The notes under the pieces: generated by a model
What the model saw: only the letters and a program-made list of their open reading frames with translations
Databases searched by the model: none
Told to the model about the DNA's origin: nothing
Made by a program: the position numbers and the translations under genes
DNA from: Homoserinimonas sp.
GTDB lineage: Bacteria; Actinomycetota; Actinomycetes; Actinomycetales; Microbacteriaceae
Length of the DNA: 64,000 nucleotides
Direction: 5' to 3'
NCBI GenBank assembly: GCA_023957835.1
Contig: JAMLGP010000001.1
Coordinates: 427,575-491,574 of the forward strand
Shown here: one piece after another, positions 36,025 through 44,603 of the stretch
Layout of the letters: every line of letters begins with the position of its first letter
Numbering within the stretch: the stretch's first letter is position 1

Positions 36025-38357
36025 GCGAATTGAAGACTCAAGAGGTGCGAAGACGAGACTGGAGTGAAGTCCCAGTCCACCTGATCGCACTAGCAATGGC
36101 TACGGCCATCGCAGTAATTCCATTTTGGCCGATCTACTCAACCCCAAGATTCGTGATCGTCGTTTCAGTCACATTTGTCATTGGCGCAGCGCTGGTCATC
36201 GTCTCGCGCTGGCTTCGATGGTCGTCACCGGTATTGCTTCTGACAACGATAGCTGCCTACTTTCTGTTCGGAGTTCCGCTAGCTGTGCCGTCGAGAGCAA
36301 TTTTGCTGGTGCTTCCATCCCTGGACGGGCTGGCCGACTTGTTCTTCGGCGCTGGAACGAGTTGGAAGCAATTACTCACGATTAGCATTCCAGTGGGTGA
36401 GTACCAGTCGTTGCTCATACCGATTTTTCTTTTGACATTGCTGTCGACTGTTCTTTCTTTACGACTTGCCCTGAGTCAAAGGGTCCCGGAGTTGTCAGTT
36501 CTCGGCCCCATATTCGTGTTTGTGATCGGGATCCTTGTCGGGCCTGAAACCGGGTTCTGGTCTGTGGCTACCGCACTTGGCCTGACGGCCGTGACTCTTG
36601 TGTGGCTGAACTGGTTTCGGTGGAATCGCAGGCGATCTTCAATTCGGCAAAGAGTGTCAGATTCGCCAGGCTTCGGTGCTGCGAAAGGGCTGGGAGGAGC
36701 AATTGGAGTGCTTCGCACCCTGCTCGGAGCGAGCGTCATTCTCGCTGTAGCCGGTGCGGCTTCAATCGGTCAAAGCGCGGTCCTGCCGCCGCAATCAGAC
36801 AGGGTCGTACTTCGGAATCTGATCTCCCAGCCCTTCAATCCGCGAAGCTATCCGAGTCCGCTTTCCAGTTTCCGCAAGTATGAGCAGCCCGGTCTGGCCG
36901 ACGAATCGATGCTGATAGTTTCGGGGTTGCCATCGGGAGCGAAGATAAGAATTGCCACCCTCGACAGCTACGACGGAGTTGTTTTTTCTGTAGGCAGTGG
37001 ACGCGGCACTACCGCTTCAGGCACTTTCACTCGAGTTCCCATGTCAGTGGATCAGTCGGCAACTTCCGGCACTAGCGCCGAAATCACAATCGCTGTCGTC
37101 AACTACACCGGTGTCTGGCTGCCTACTGTAGGGGACCTGGAGTCGATTCAGTTCCACGGCCCCAATGCTGTAGCCCTGTCCGACCGTTTCTATTACAACG
37201 ACAACTCGGGAACAGCAGCGGTTCTTGGCGGATTGCACAGAGGGGACAGCTACACGATCACAGCAGTCGTATCAACCGATCAGAGCTCAATCGACCTTGG
37301 TACTTTGCGGCCTGGGAGCGCTGAACTGCCTCCGATCGGGGTCGTGCCGGAAGAATTGCCGGCTGTGCTGGACAGCTATGTGGCGGGACTTGATTCTCCG
37401 GGGGAGCGATTGGCGGCAATGATTGCCGGACTGAAGGAGAACGGTTACCTGAGCCACGGAGTGGGAACCGATGAGGTTCCAAGCAGATCGGGCCACTCTG
37501 CAGACAGGATCACTGAACTGCTCACCGGAGATCGAATGATCGGCGATCAGGAGCAGTATGCGGTAACGGCAGCGCTGATGGCCAGACAACTCGGCTTTCC
37601 TGCTCGCGTAGTCTTCGGATTCGATCCTTCTGCATCACAGCAGGCGGCTTCGGGTGAAGAAATTATCGGCTCGAGGGTTTCTGCCTGGATCGAAGTGAAT
37701 ACTGCGAGCCTTGGCTGGATCGCAATTGATCCGACACCTCCGGCCAGGCCCATTCCGGAAGAAAAGCCGGATGAGCCTACTCAAGTCGCAAGGCCGCAGT
37801 CCCCGGTTCAGCCTCCCGTGCCGGAAACCGTGGTTCAGAACGCTCAGGTTCCACCAAGCTCCAGCCAGGACGAACCGCAATCAATTAGCCCTCTGCTGGC
37901 AATTCTGCTCTCAGCGCTCTCGATTGCTGGCTGGATCTTGCTGGCCTTGCTTGTTCTGCTTTCTCCATTCCTGTTCATTCTGATTGCAAAGTGGCGTCGC
38001 AGGAGGTTGCGCCTCAAAGCTCCGGACTCTTTGGCCAGGGTTGTAGGCGGTTGGGATGAATTCGCCGACGCAGTACTTGATTTCGGGTACTCGCCGGGTC
38101 CTTCGCCGACAAGAATCGAAGTTGCGCAGGCTGTTGGGGGAAGTCAGCCGTTCGTACTCGCGGCATTTGCAGACAGGGCGGTGTTTTCTCCCGGCGAGCC
38201 GAGCGCAGAGGATGCCGTTCAGGTTTGGAGGTCGGTAGAGGATCTGCGATTCCTCCTCGGTGGCGGACTCACCCGGTGGGAGAGAATAAAGGCCCTGGTT
38301 TCACTAAAGAGCCTTGGCGGTTATCGCGTTACCAGTCTTTTCAAGAGAGGTCGATGA
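36021..38357 (+). CDS. transglutaminase-like membrane protein, catalytic residues lost
   Basis: A 778-residue protein with about six N-terminal membrane helices, an extracytoplasmic region, a transglutaminase-core-like domain (about 485-575), a Pro-rich linker, and a C-terminal membrane helix with basic tail. The domain keeps the family frame ('LGFPARVVFGF', 'AWIEV', 'GWIAIDPTP') but the nucleophile Cys position reads Gln510 in 'GDQEQYA' and the His position reads Ser554 in 'RVSAWIEV'; only Asp570 remains. It is therefore probably a non-enzymatic binding domain. ATG 36021 overlaps the DUF58 stop. It matches the tgm position in PFNA-type clusters. Confidence 0.85.
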   Translation: MSELKTQEVRRRDWSEVPVHLIALAMATAIAVIPFWPIYSTPRFVIVVSVTFVIGAALVIVSRWLRWSSPVLLLTTIAAYFLFGVPLAVPSRAILLVLPSLDGLADLFFGAGTSWKQLLTISIPVGEYQSLLIPIFLLTLLSTVLSLRLALSQRVPELSVLGPIFVFVIGILVGPETGFWSVATALGLTAVTLVWLNWFRWNRRRSSIRQRVSDSPGFGAAKGLGGAIGVLRTLLGASVILAVAGAASIGQSAVLPPQSDRVVLRNLISQPFNPRSYPSPLSSFRKYEQPGLADESMLIVSGLPSGAKIRIATLDSYDGVVFSVGSGRGTTASGTFTRVPMSVDQSATSGTSAEITIAVVNYTGVWLPTVGDLESIQFHGPNAVALSDRFYYNDNSGTAAVLGGLHRGDSYTITAVVSTDQSSIDLGTLRPGSAELPPIGVVPEELPAVLDSYVAGLDSPGERLAAMIAGLKENGYLSHGVGTDEVPSRSGHSADRITELLTGDRMIGDQEQYAVTAALMARQLGFPARVVFGFDPSASQQAASGEEIIGSRVSAWIEVNTASLGWIAIDPTPPARPIPEEKPDEPTQVARPQSPVQPPVPETVVQNAQVPPSSSQDEPQSISPLLAILLSALSIAGWILLALLVLLSPFLFILIAKWRRRRLRLKAPDSLARVVGGWDEFADAVLDFGYSPGPSPTRIEVAQAVGGSQPFVLAAFADRAVFSPGEPSAEDAVQVWRSVEDLRFLLGGGLTRWERIKALVSLKSLGGYRVTSLFKRGR

Positions 38358-39040
38358 GCGCTTTGCAATGTGACTATTGTGGCGAAAGCTTGCCTGAGCT
38401 GGCTCTCTTCTGCGGAGAATGCGGGAGGTCGGTGGCTCCCGAAGGCAAAGGTGCCGAATTCGGTTTCTCGTCGCTCCCGGTGCAGGTTGAAGCTGCTCAG
38501 GACGAGTTGGTCTGTGCGCAGTGCGGTACTCCTATGGCCGCGGATGACATCTTCTGTCCGGAGTGCGGCCAGGTTTCGCCGAGTATCAATACAGAAATTG
38601 CCAGGCCCTCCGACACCAACATCATCGATCCGGTGAAGCCGGAGGGGTTGACGGTTGGAAGCCCGAGTCGGGAAAGTCCGGAATCCTCTGCAGACTCGGC
38701 GTCGCATGAACAGGCTGAGTCTTTTGTACTCCAATTCAGCACGGGCGAATCATTTACTGTCACCGGAACCGGTCTAATCGGTCGAAGCCCGAAACCCGAG
38801 CCGGGAGAGTTCTTCGACCGACTCGTCCAGATTGCTGATCCGGGTCGTTCAGTGTCCAAGACTCACCTGGAATTCGGACAGGAATCAGGGAGGTTTTGGA
38901 TAAAAGATCGATTCTCCGGGAACGGCACCGTTTTCCGCGAGCCGGAACTCAAACCTATTCGCTGTCGCCCGGATCATCGGTACTCGATATCCCGGGGAAC
39001 TCGAGTGGATCTGGGAGAGCAATTCTTCGTGGTCAGCTAA
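38354..39040 (+). CDS. double zinc-ribbon protein with C-terminal FHA domain
   Basis: A 228-residue soluble protein. Two zinc ribbons carry CxxC pairs at Cys6/Cys9 with Cys20/Cys23 and at Cys54/Cys57 with Cys68/Cys71. A disordered linker (75-130) leads to an FHA domain (about 135-228; 'TGLIGRSPKPEPG', 'SVSKTHLEFGQESG', 'IKDRFSGNGTVF'). The usual 'S.NG' loop is preserved as 'SGNG'. It should be an adaptor that reads phosphothreonine and binds a partner through the ribbons. ATG 38354 overlaps the upstream stop. It is the second FHA protein of the locus and lies directly before the EccC-like gene. Confidence 0.87.
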   Translation: MSALQCDYCGESLPELALFCGECGRSVAPEGKGAEFGFSSLPVQVEAAQDELVCAQCGTPMAADDIFCPECGQVSPSINTEIARPSDTNIIDPVKPEGLTVGSPSRESPESSADSASHEQAESFVLQFSTGESFTVTGTGLIGRSPKPEPGEFFDRLVQIADPGRSVSKTHLEFGQESGRFWIKDRFSGNGTVFREPELKPIRCRPDHRYSISRGTRVDLGEQFFVVS

Positions 39041-39143
39041 CGGCAGAAGATTTCGCTCCTCCACAGCTTTTCTGGGCAGAAACCGTGTACAGGATCGGGG
39101 TCGGGTCAAAGTCACGGGCCTGAACTTCCGTTCCAATTCTTAG

Positions 39144-41978
39144 ATGAGCAGGGCGCCGATTCGACTCCCGAGTGTTCCGGCGGCAGTAGAGAGATCGCCG
39201 TTCCCAATATTCGCCAGTGCCGCACCGGTAATAGCTTCACTCCTGATTTGGCTGATAACCGGTTCGCCCTTTGCAATTCTGTTTGCGGTGCTCGGTCCAG
39301 TGGTCGCGATAGCCGCGGTCCTTGACTCGAAAAGGCGGGGTCGCAGGTCCGAAAGGCTCGCCGAGTTCAGGTTTCGGCGCAAGCTCGATGCGGTTCGACA
39401 GTCGATAACGGATGCACTGGCTCAGGAACGGGAGCAAAAACTGAGCGAGTCGTTGATCCCCAATTCTTTCGGGGAAGCAAGAGCGTCGGCCCGAAGCCGC
39501 TCAGGGGTAGAGGATATCGGCGACTTATTGATTCACGTCGGGATTGGCAGGACACGAAGCGGGGTCAGAGTCGAGTCCAATGATGACTTCGACGACTGCA
39601 GCGGTGAACTCCAATCAATGTCGGTCGACCTGCTTCGAGCCGCTGAGTGGCTTGAGGACGGTCCGCGCCAGATTCGGGCTTCTGAGGGAATCAGCATTGT
39701 AGGCATTGGGCCGCGGGTCGCCGCTCTCGCTGGCGCGATTCTCGCCCAATGCGCCATGAAGCTCGACGAATCAAATTGGAAGCTTGAGATGAGTACTGCG
39801 CTTCTGCGAGAGCTCCCCTGGGTCTCGAAGCTGCCTCACTTTGAGAGGGGAGTCAAGCAGCCTGTTCCTGAAAGAACTCGGGACGACCTGTATTTCGAGT
39901 TTCAGAACCGCAATGGGAAGGCATCTCCGATTAGCGTGCAGATTATCCCGAGCAGGCAGTCCGTTCGTAAAGGCATGCTGCTTGATCTATCCGGATCGCA
40001 TTCGGCGCGGATTGAAGTCACCGGACGCCGGGAAGACTCCGAGTTCTCGCCCTGCTATTTTTCGGTGGCCGAAGGGTGGCTACTAGCCTCGCAACTCTCG
40101 ACCGAAGCAAGTGCAACTGCGGGGGGCTTCCAGCCAGTGGACAGGCTGCCTTTGCGGGTCAGCTTTTCTGACCTTGAAGTCCGCTCAAAGGGCAGGCTTT
40201 CCGCAGCCATAGGGATGGGAAAATCCGGCCAGTTTGAAGTTGATCTCGGTATCGACGGGCCTCACGCAATCGTTGCGGGAACTACCGGCAGCGGTAAGAG
40301 CGAGTTGCTGATTACCTGGCTTCTGGGCATGGCTGCCGAGCGCCCGCCCTCAGAACTCAACTTCCTGCTCGTCGATTTCAAGGGCGGCTCGACCTTTGCG
40401 GAGTTGGGCGATCTAAGGCACGTCACCGGGGTAATCACTGATCTCGATTCCGCCGAAGCCGAGCGAGTACTGCTGAGCCTGAGGGCCGAACTTCGATTTA
40501 GGGAAGAATTTCTGCTGCGTGCGGGTGCCAGATCGTTTGATGATCTCGAAGCCGGAGGAACGGCATCAGGGTCCAGTCTCGCCCGACTCGTGATAGTTGT
40601 CGACGAGTTTGCAACTCTGCTGTCCGATTACCCGGGGTTGCATGAGCTGTTCACTGATATTGCTGCAAGGGGTCGGTCTCTGGGAATTCACCTGATCCTT
40701 TGCACCCAGCGCCCTTCGGGCTCAATTCGAGAGTCGATCCTGGCGAACTGCAATCTGAGGATTTGTCTGCGGGTCAACAGCAGGGAAGACAGCATCTCGG
40801 TTCTTGGGGCGAGTGATGCGGCCCAGCTCGAAAGAGGTGCAGTAGGCCGATCGATCGTTCGGTCTGGCAATGCGCCGGAACTGGTTCAGATCGCCTTAAG
40901 CAATCCGTCAGAAATCAGGAGACTGGTGGAGCGATACTCCACTGATCCTGAACCAAGGAGGCCCTGGCTGAACCCTCTGCCGGTACTGATTCCAATGGAA
41001 CAACTGGATAACCGTGATTCGGTTGCCGGGGTTTTTGGGCTGTCTGATGTTCCAGAGAAGCAAAGCCGCTGTCTTGCAACCTACTCGCCTCGTGATGATG
41101 GCAACGTGGCGGTCGTGGGTGCTAAGGGCTCTGGCAAGTCGACTGCACTTAGGAGCATCCATGGTTCTCTTGCCGATTCGATTTGGGTCGAGAGCTCGAT
41201 CGAATCCGTCTGGGATGAGGTTCACCGTGCGCTCGAAAGCTTGCGAAGCGGACATCTGGAGAATCGCATACTGATTTTCGATGATCTGGATGTCACACTC
41301 GGGCAATTGGGTTCTGAACACAAGGCTGCATTGCTCGACTCGCTTTCAAGTCTTTCCAGAGAGGGCACGCGTCGAGGAGTCGGACTCGCGTTCAGCACCT
41401 GCACTCTCGATACCTCGCTGTTGCGAGTGGCTGATTGTTCACTAGTGCTTCGAATCCGGGACCGCCATGATTTCATTGCACTGACCGGCAGTCCGGATGG
41501 GTTCGATCCGCGCTCGCCATCGGGACGAGGAGTCTGGCGAGGCATGGTAACCCAGGTCGCTGTCCGGGGCGATTCAACTCGACCGCAGTCCAGCCGCAAT
41601 GATTCGGTCCGCTCAAATCGACCTGCGCAAGTCGACGAACCCGCACCTCTTGCAGTTGTCAGCGGAAGTCCGAGCGCTTTCAGGGAGTTCCTCAGGGTTT
41701 CGTCCAGTTCAGCAGGCGGATTGTCCAGTGGCCAGGCAGATTACTACTCTGACGGAGTACCAATCGCGGACCCTGAGGAATGGAACGCAAATTGGTCAAG
41801 GTTCTCCGAACTTCGCAGAAGCGGACCTGTCCTGTTCCATAACTGCAGTCTCGGAGACTTCAGGAATCTGTCGAGATCGAGAGTGTTGCCACCTCCATTG
41901 GCAGACCCGACCGAATCCGGCTGGTTGCTTGATCTGAACGGAATAGTCTCCCGACTCAGATTTTCAACCCTTAAGTAA
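39144..41978 (+). CDS. EccC-like FtsK/SpoIIIE ATPase
   Basis: A 944-residue membrane ATPase. Two N-terminal membrane helices (about 20-62) precede a ~300-residue linker and a FtsK/SpoIIIE ATPase domain with Walker A 'GTTGSGKSELL' (near 380) and Walker B 'IVVDEFATLL' (near 483). A second P-loop domain has 'GAKGSGKSTAL' (near 660) and 'ILIFDDLD' (near 710), the latter lacking the catalytic Glu. This is the architecture of type VII secretion EccC, but with two rather than three ATPase domains. No EsxA/B-like WXG100 gene or other ecc gene is in the window. A 103-base gap separates it from the FHA gene. Confidence 0.85.
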   Translation: MSRAPIRLPSVPAAVERSPFPIFASAAPVIASLLIWLITGSPFAILFAVLGPVVAIAAVLDSKRRGRRSERLAEFRFRRKLDAVRQSITDALAQEREQKLSESLIPNSFGEARASARSRSGVEDIGDLLIHVGIGRTRSGVRVESNDDFDDCSGELQSMSVDLLRAAEWLEDGPRQIRASEGISIVGIGPRVAALAGAILAQCAMKLDESNWKLEMSTALLRELPWVSKLPHFERGVKQPVPERTRDDLYFEFQNRNGKASPISVQIIPSRQSVRKGMLLDLSGSHSARIEVTGRREDSEFSPCYFSVAEGWLLASQLSTEASATAGGFQPVDRLPLRVSFSDLEVRSKGRLSAAIGMGKSGQFEVDLGIDGPHAIVAGTTGSGKSELLITWLLGMAAERPPSELNFLLVDFKGGSTFAELGDLRHVTGVITDLDSAEAERVLLSLRAELRFREEFLLRAGARSFDDLEAGGTASGSSLARLVIVVDEFATLLSDYPGLHELFTDIAARGRSLGIHLILCTQRPSGSIRESILANCNLRICLRVNSREDSISVLGASDAAQLERGAVGRSIVRSGNAPELVQIALSNPSEIRRLVERYSTDPEPRRPWLNPLPVLIPMEQLDNRDSVAGVFGLSDVPEKQSRCLATYSPRDDGNVAVVGAKGSGKSTALRSIHGSLADSIWVESSIESVWDEVHRALESLRSGHLENRILIFDDLDVTLGQLGSEHKAALLDSLSSLSREGTRRGVGLAFSTCTLDTSLLRVADCSLVLRIRDRHDFIALTGSPDGFDPRSPSGRGVWRGMVTQVAVRGDSTRPQSSRNDSVRSNRPAQVDEPAPLAVVSGSPSAFREFLRVSSSSAGGLSSGQADYYSDGVPIADPEEWNANWSRFSELRRSGPVLFHNCSLGDFRNLSRSRVLPPPLADPTESGWLLDLNGIVSRLRFSTLK

Positions 41979-41988
41979 GGCGGTCGCT

Positions 41989-43104
41989 CTAGCCGATAAT
42001 AGTTGAGAGTTCGGTGTGATTGAGCCCCAAAGCGGATGCCACCGGAGCGCTCACCACATGCCCTGCGTGCACATTAAGCCCCAACCCAAGAGCAGGATCC
42101 GCTTTCAGTGCCTTTTCCCAGCCATTGTTGGCCAGTGCACGGACATACGGCATGGTCGCATTCGTCAGAGCATAGGTAGAAGTGTTGGGAACTGCACCGG
42201 GCATATTTGCCACGCAGTAGAACAGTGACCCGTGGACCTGGAATGTCGGGTCCGCGTGCGTAGTGGGGTGGGAATCAGCAAAGCAGCCGCCCTGATCTAC
42301 CGCAATGTCAACCAGTACGCTGCCGGGCTTCATCTTTGCCACGAGATCATTGCTAACCAGTTTAGGAGCCTTTGCGCCGGGTACCAGCACGGAACCAATG
42401 ACGAGATCAGCGTTTAGAACTGCTCTCTCAATTTCAAACCCGTTGGATGCGATAGTCCGCACCCGACCTGAATACATTTCGTCAAGCTCCTTAAGCCTGA
42501 CCAAATTGGTGTCGAGCACGGTAACATCCGCTCCAAGGCCGACGGAGACGTAAACAGAGTTCGAGCCCGCAACGCCGCCTCCTAGAACTACCACCTTTGC
42601 CGGGTAGGTGCCGGGAACCCCAGGTACCAGAAGCCCAGGGCCGCCATTCGGCTTGAGCATCGCATTCGCGCCGACAATCGGCGCGAGTCTTCCAGCTACT
42701 TCGCTCATTGGTGCAAGCAGGGGGAGAGCTCGATTGGGCAACTGAACCGTTTCGTAGGCAATTGCGGTTACCTTCGAATCGACCAGTGCTGTCGTCAGCT
42801 CCGCCTCCGCGGCCAGATGCAGGTAAGCGAAGATGAGCAGATCATCCCGGAAGTGCTTGTACTCTTCCTTGATCGGCTCCTTTACCTTTAGCAGCATGTC
42901 GGCTTCCGCCCACACCTGGTCAGCGCTCTTGCCGATCGTTGCTCCGGCCGCTTTGTAGTCTGCATCCGAAATCGAGGAACCGAGCCCCGCTTCAGTCTCG
43001 ACGATTACCGAATGGCCATTCGCCACCAGATCGTGGACTCCGGCCGGCGTAATTGCGACCCGGTATTCGTTGTTTTTGATTTCCCTTGGGACGGCGACCT
43101 TCAT
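41989..43104 (-). CDS. ald: alanine dehydrogenase
   Basis: A 371-residue NAD-dependent alanine dehydrogenase that interconverts alanine with pyruvate and ammonia. Signatures are the N-terminal 'VPREIKNNEYRVAITPAGV', 'LLKVKEPIKEEY', and the NAD site 'VVLGGGVAGSNSVYVSVGLGADVTVLDTN'. 'VDIAVDQGGCFADSHPTTHADPTF' is characteristic. ATG 43104 follows GCAGGAGAGCA. It probably recycles the alanine made by pyruvate-dependent transaminases. The gene converges on the EccC-like gene ten bases away and is divergent from the polyamine transporter operon. Confidence 0.96.
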   Translation of the reverse strand: MKVAVPREIKNNEYRVAITPAGVHDLVANGHSVIVETEAGLGSSISDADYKAAGATIGKSADQVWAEADMLLKVKEPIKEEYKHFRDDLLIFAYLHLAAEAELTTALVDSKVTAIAYETVQLPNRALPLLAPMSEVAGRLAPIVGANAMLKPNGGPGLLVPGVPGTYPAKVVVLGGGVAGSNSVYVSVGLGADVTVLDTNLVRLKELDEMYSGRVRTIASNGFEIERAVLNADLVIGSVLVPGAKAPKLVSNDLVAKMKPGSVLVDIAVDQGGCFADSHPTTHADPTFQVHGSLFYCVANMPGAVPNTSTYALTNATMPYVRALANNGWEKALKADPALGLGLNVHAGHVVSAPVASALGLNHTELSTIIG

Positions 43105-43390
43105 TGCTCTCCTGCCCTATTCTCTTGACTCTGCAGTTACAGGTTCTTTGCTCTTGGGACGGGATTGACCTGTCGACCGTCCGACAAACAGCCTACTCGC
43201 CGATTGGATCGTTACACGATGGATTCCGCAGGTGGAAACGGTCAAAATCAACTGATTTCGTGAAGTTTGGTCGAAAAATTCATCGTTTAGGTCACAAATT
43301 GATGCGAAACCCTCCCTTGGTGTGTCAGTATCTAGCAACACGAATCACCAAGTTCGTCATGTGCACCAGTTGTGAAGGAGTTGCATTCAG
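43105..43390. promoter_or_regulatory. divergent control region between ald and potD
   Basis: A 286-base gap with no convincing gene. TTGACC is present at 43165-43170 and an inverted repeat TGTCG-6-CGACA at 43171-43186 could be an operator; ald genes are often controlled by Lrp-type proteins. A GGAG lies 11 bases before the potD ATG. No riboswitch or clear paired -35/-10 for potD was recognised. Confidence 0.35.
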
Positions 43391-44602
43391 ATGGCCAAGC
43401 CACTTCCAGAAGATCCGTTTATTCGTGATCTAGTACTCCGGGCGCAGCGCGCCCAGCTCTCCCGTCGGACCATGCTCAAAGGCGCCGGCGTAGGGGCAGC
43501 CGCCCTCACTCTTGCCGCCTGCTCAACCGGAGCTCAGGACAAGCCAAAGCCCGCAGAGGACATTTCAGACACCGACAAGACAGTGCGGTGGGACAACTGG
43601 GCCCTGTATCTGGATGTCGACGACGATGGCAACTACCCATCGCTTGAGGGCTTCGAAAAGCAGACCGGCATAAAGGCCACCTACACAGAAGCCGTTGACG
43701 ACAACGACACCTACTACGGCAAGGTCAAGGACCAGTTGAAGCTCGGCCAGGACATCGGCTGCGACGTTGTCTGTCTAACGGACTGGATGATCGCACGCTG
43801 GATTCGCTTTGGCTACGGTCAGGAGCTTGACCGCACAAGGATGCCCAATGTCGAGAGCAACCTGGTTGACGCGCTCAAGAATGTTGACTTCGACCCGGGC
43901 CGCAAGATTTCGATTCCGTGGCAGGGTGGATTCGCGGGAATCGCCTGGAACAAGGATGAAATACCGGAAGGCTTGACTTCGGTTTCAGACCTGTGGGATC
44001 CGTCACTCAAAGGTCGCGTCGGCGTGCTTTCCGAAATGCGCGACACCATGGGCTGCATCATGCAGGACCTCGGCACTCAAATTGACGGCAATTGGGGCGA
44101 TGCGGAGTTCACCGCCGCAATTGACGTTCTGCAGAAGCAGGTGACCGATGGGCAGATCCGCAACATCAAGGGCAACTCCTACAAGGAGGACCTTGTCAAC
44201 GGCGACACTCTCGCCGCGATCGTCTGGTCCGGTGATATCACTCAGCTGAACGCCGAAGCAGGAGAGCACTGGGACTTCGCGGTCCCGGATAAGGGTGGAA
44301 CGCTTTGGAACGACAACTTCATCGTTCCGATCGGTTCGGGACACAAGAAGAACGCCGAAGACCTCATCAACTACTACTACGACCCTGAGGTCGCAGCAAT
44401 GGTTGCCGCCTGGGTGAACTATATTCCGCCGGTGAAGGGCGCGAAGGAAGCGATGATGGATCTCGACCCCGAGTTGGCCGACAACCAGCTGATCTTCCCG
44501 AGCGACGCGACTCTTGCAAACACTCATCTGTTCCGCACTCTAAGCGCAGCGGAGGAGCAGAAGTACGCGACCCAGTTCCAAGCCATCCTGCTCGGAGCCT
44601 AG
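43391..44602 (+). CDS. potD: polyamine-type ABC transporter substrate-binding lipoprotein
   Basis: A 403-residue periplasmic-binding-protein-like lipoprotein. The signal has twin arginines (25-26, 'SRRTMLKGAG') and a lipobox 'TLAAC' with Cys44, so it is probably Tat-exported and lipidated. Polyamine-pocket elements are visible: 'DNWALY', 'IVWSGDITQL' and 'GGTLWNDNFIVP', which align with the Trp and Asp residues of E. coli PotD. Spermidine, putrescine or a related amine is the likely ligand. First gene of potDABC, one base from potA. A near-paralogue lies at 49-50 kb. Confidence 0.9.
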   Translation: MAKPLPEDPFIRDLVLRAQRAQLSRRTMLKGAGVGAAALTLAACSTGAQDKPKPAEDISDTDKTVRWDNWALYLDVDDDGNYPSLEGFEKQTGIKATYTEAVDDNDTYYGKVKDQLKLGQDIGCDVVCLTDWMIARWIRFGYGQELDRTRMPNVESNLVDALKNVDFDPGRKISIPWQGGFAGIAWNKDEIPEGLTSVSDLWDPSLKGRVGVLSEMRDTMGCIMQDLGTQIDGNWGDAEFTAAIDVLQKQVTDGQIRNIKGNSYKEDLVNGDTLAAIVWSGDITQLNAEAGEHWDFAVPDKGGTLWNDNFIVPIGSGHKKNAEDLINYYYDPEVAAMVAAWVNYIPPVKGAKEAMMDLDPELADNQLIFPSDATLANTHLFRTLSAAEEQKYATQFQAILLGA

Positions 44603-44603
44603 G

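Noticed and set aside
38896..39123. Small open frame spanning the gap before the EccC-like gene, considered as a WXG100 substrate
   Set aside because: It has no Trp-X-Gly turn, is not helical in pattern and mostly overlaps the FHA gene. No WXG100-like protein was found anywhere in the window.
24096..41978. Mobile island or prophage explanation for the locus
   Set aside because: No integrase, transposase, tRNA junction or flanking direct repeat was seen. Transfer remains possible but only compositional hints support it.
43105..43390. Riboswitch or small RNA upstream of potD
   Set aside because: Several short inverted repeats exist, but no arrangement matching a known riboswitch class was recognised.
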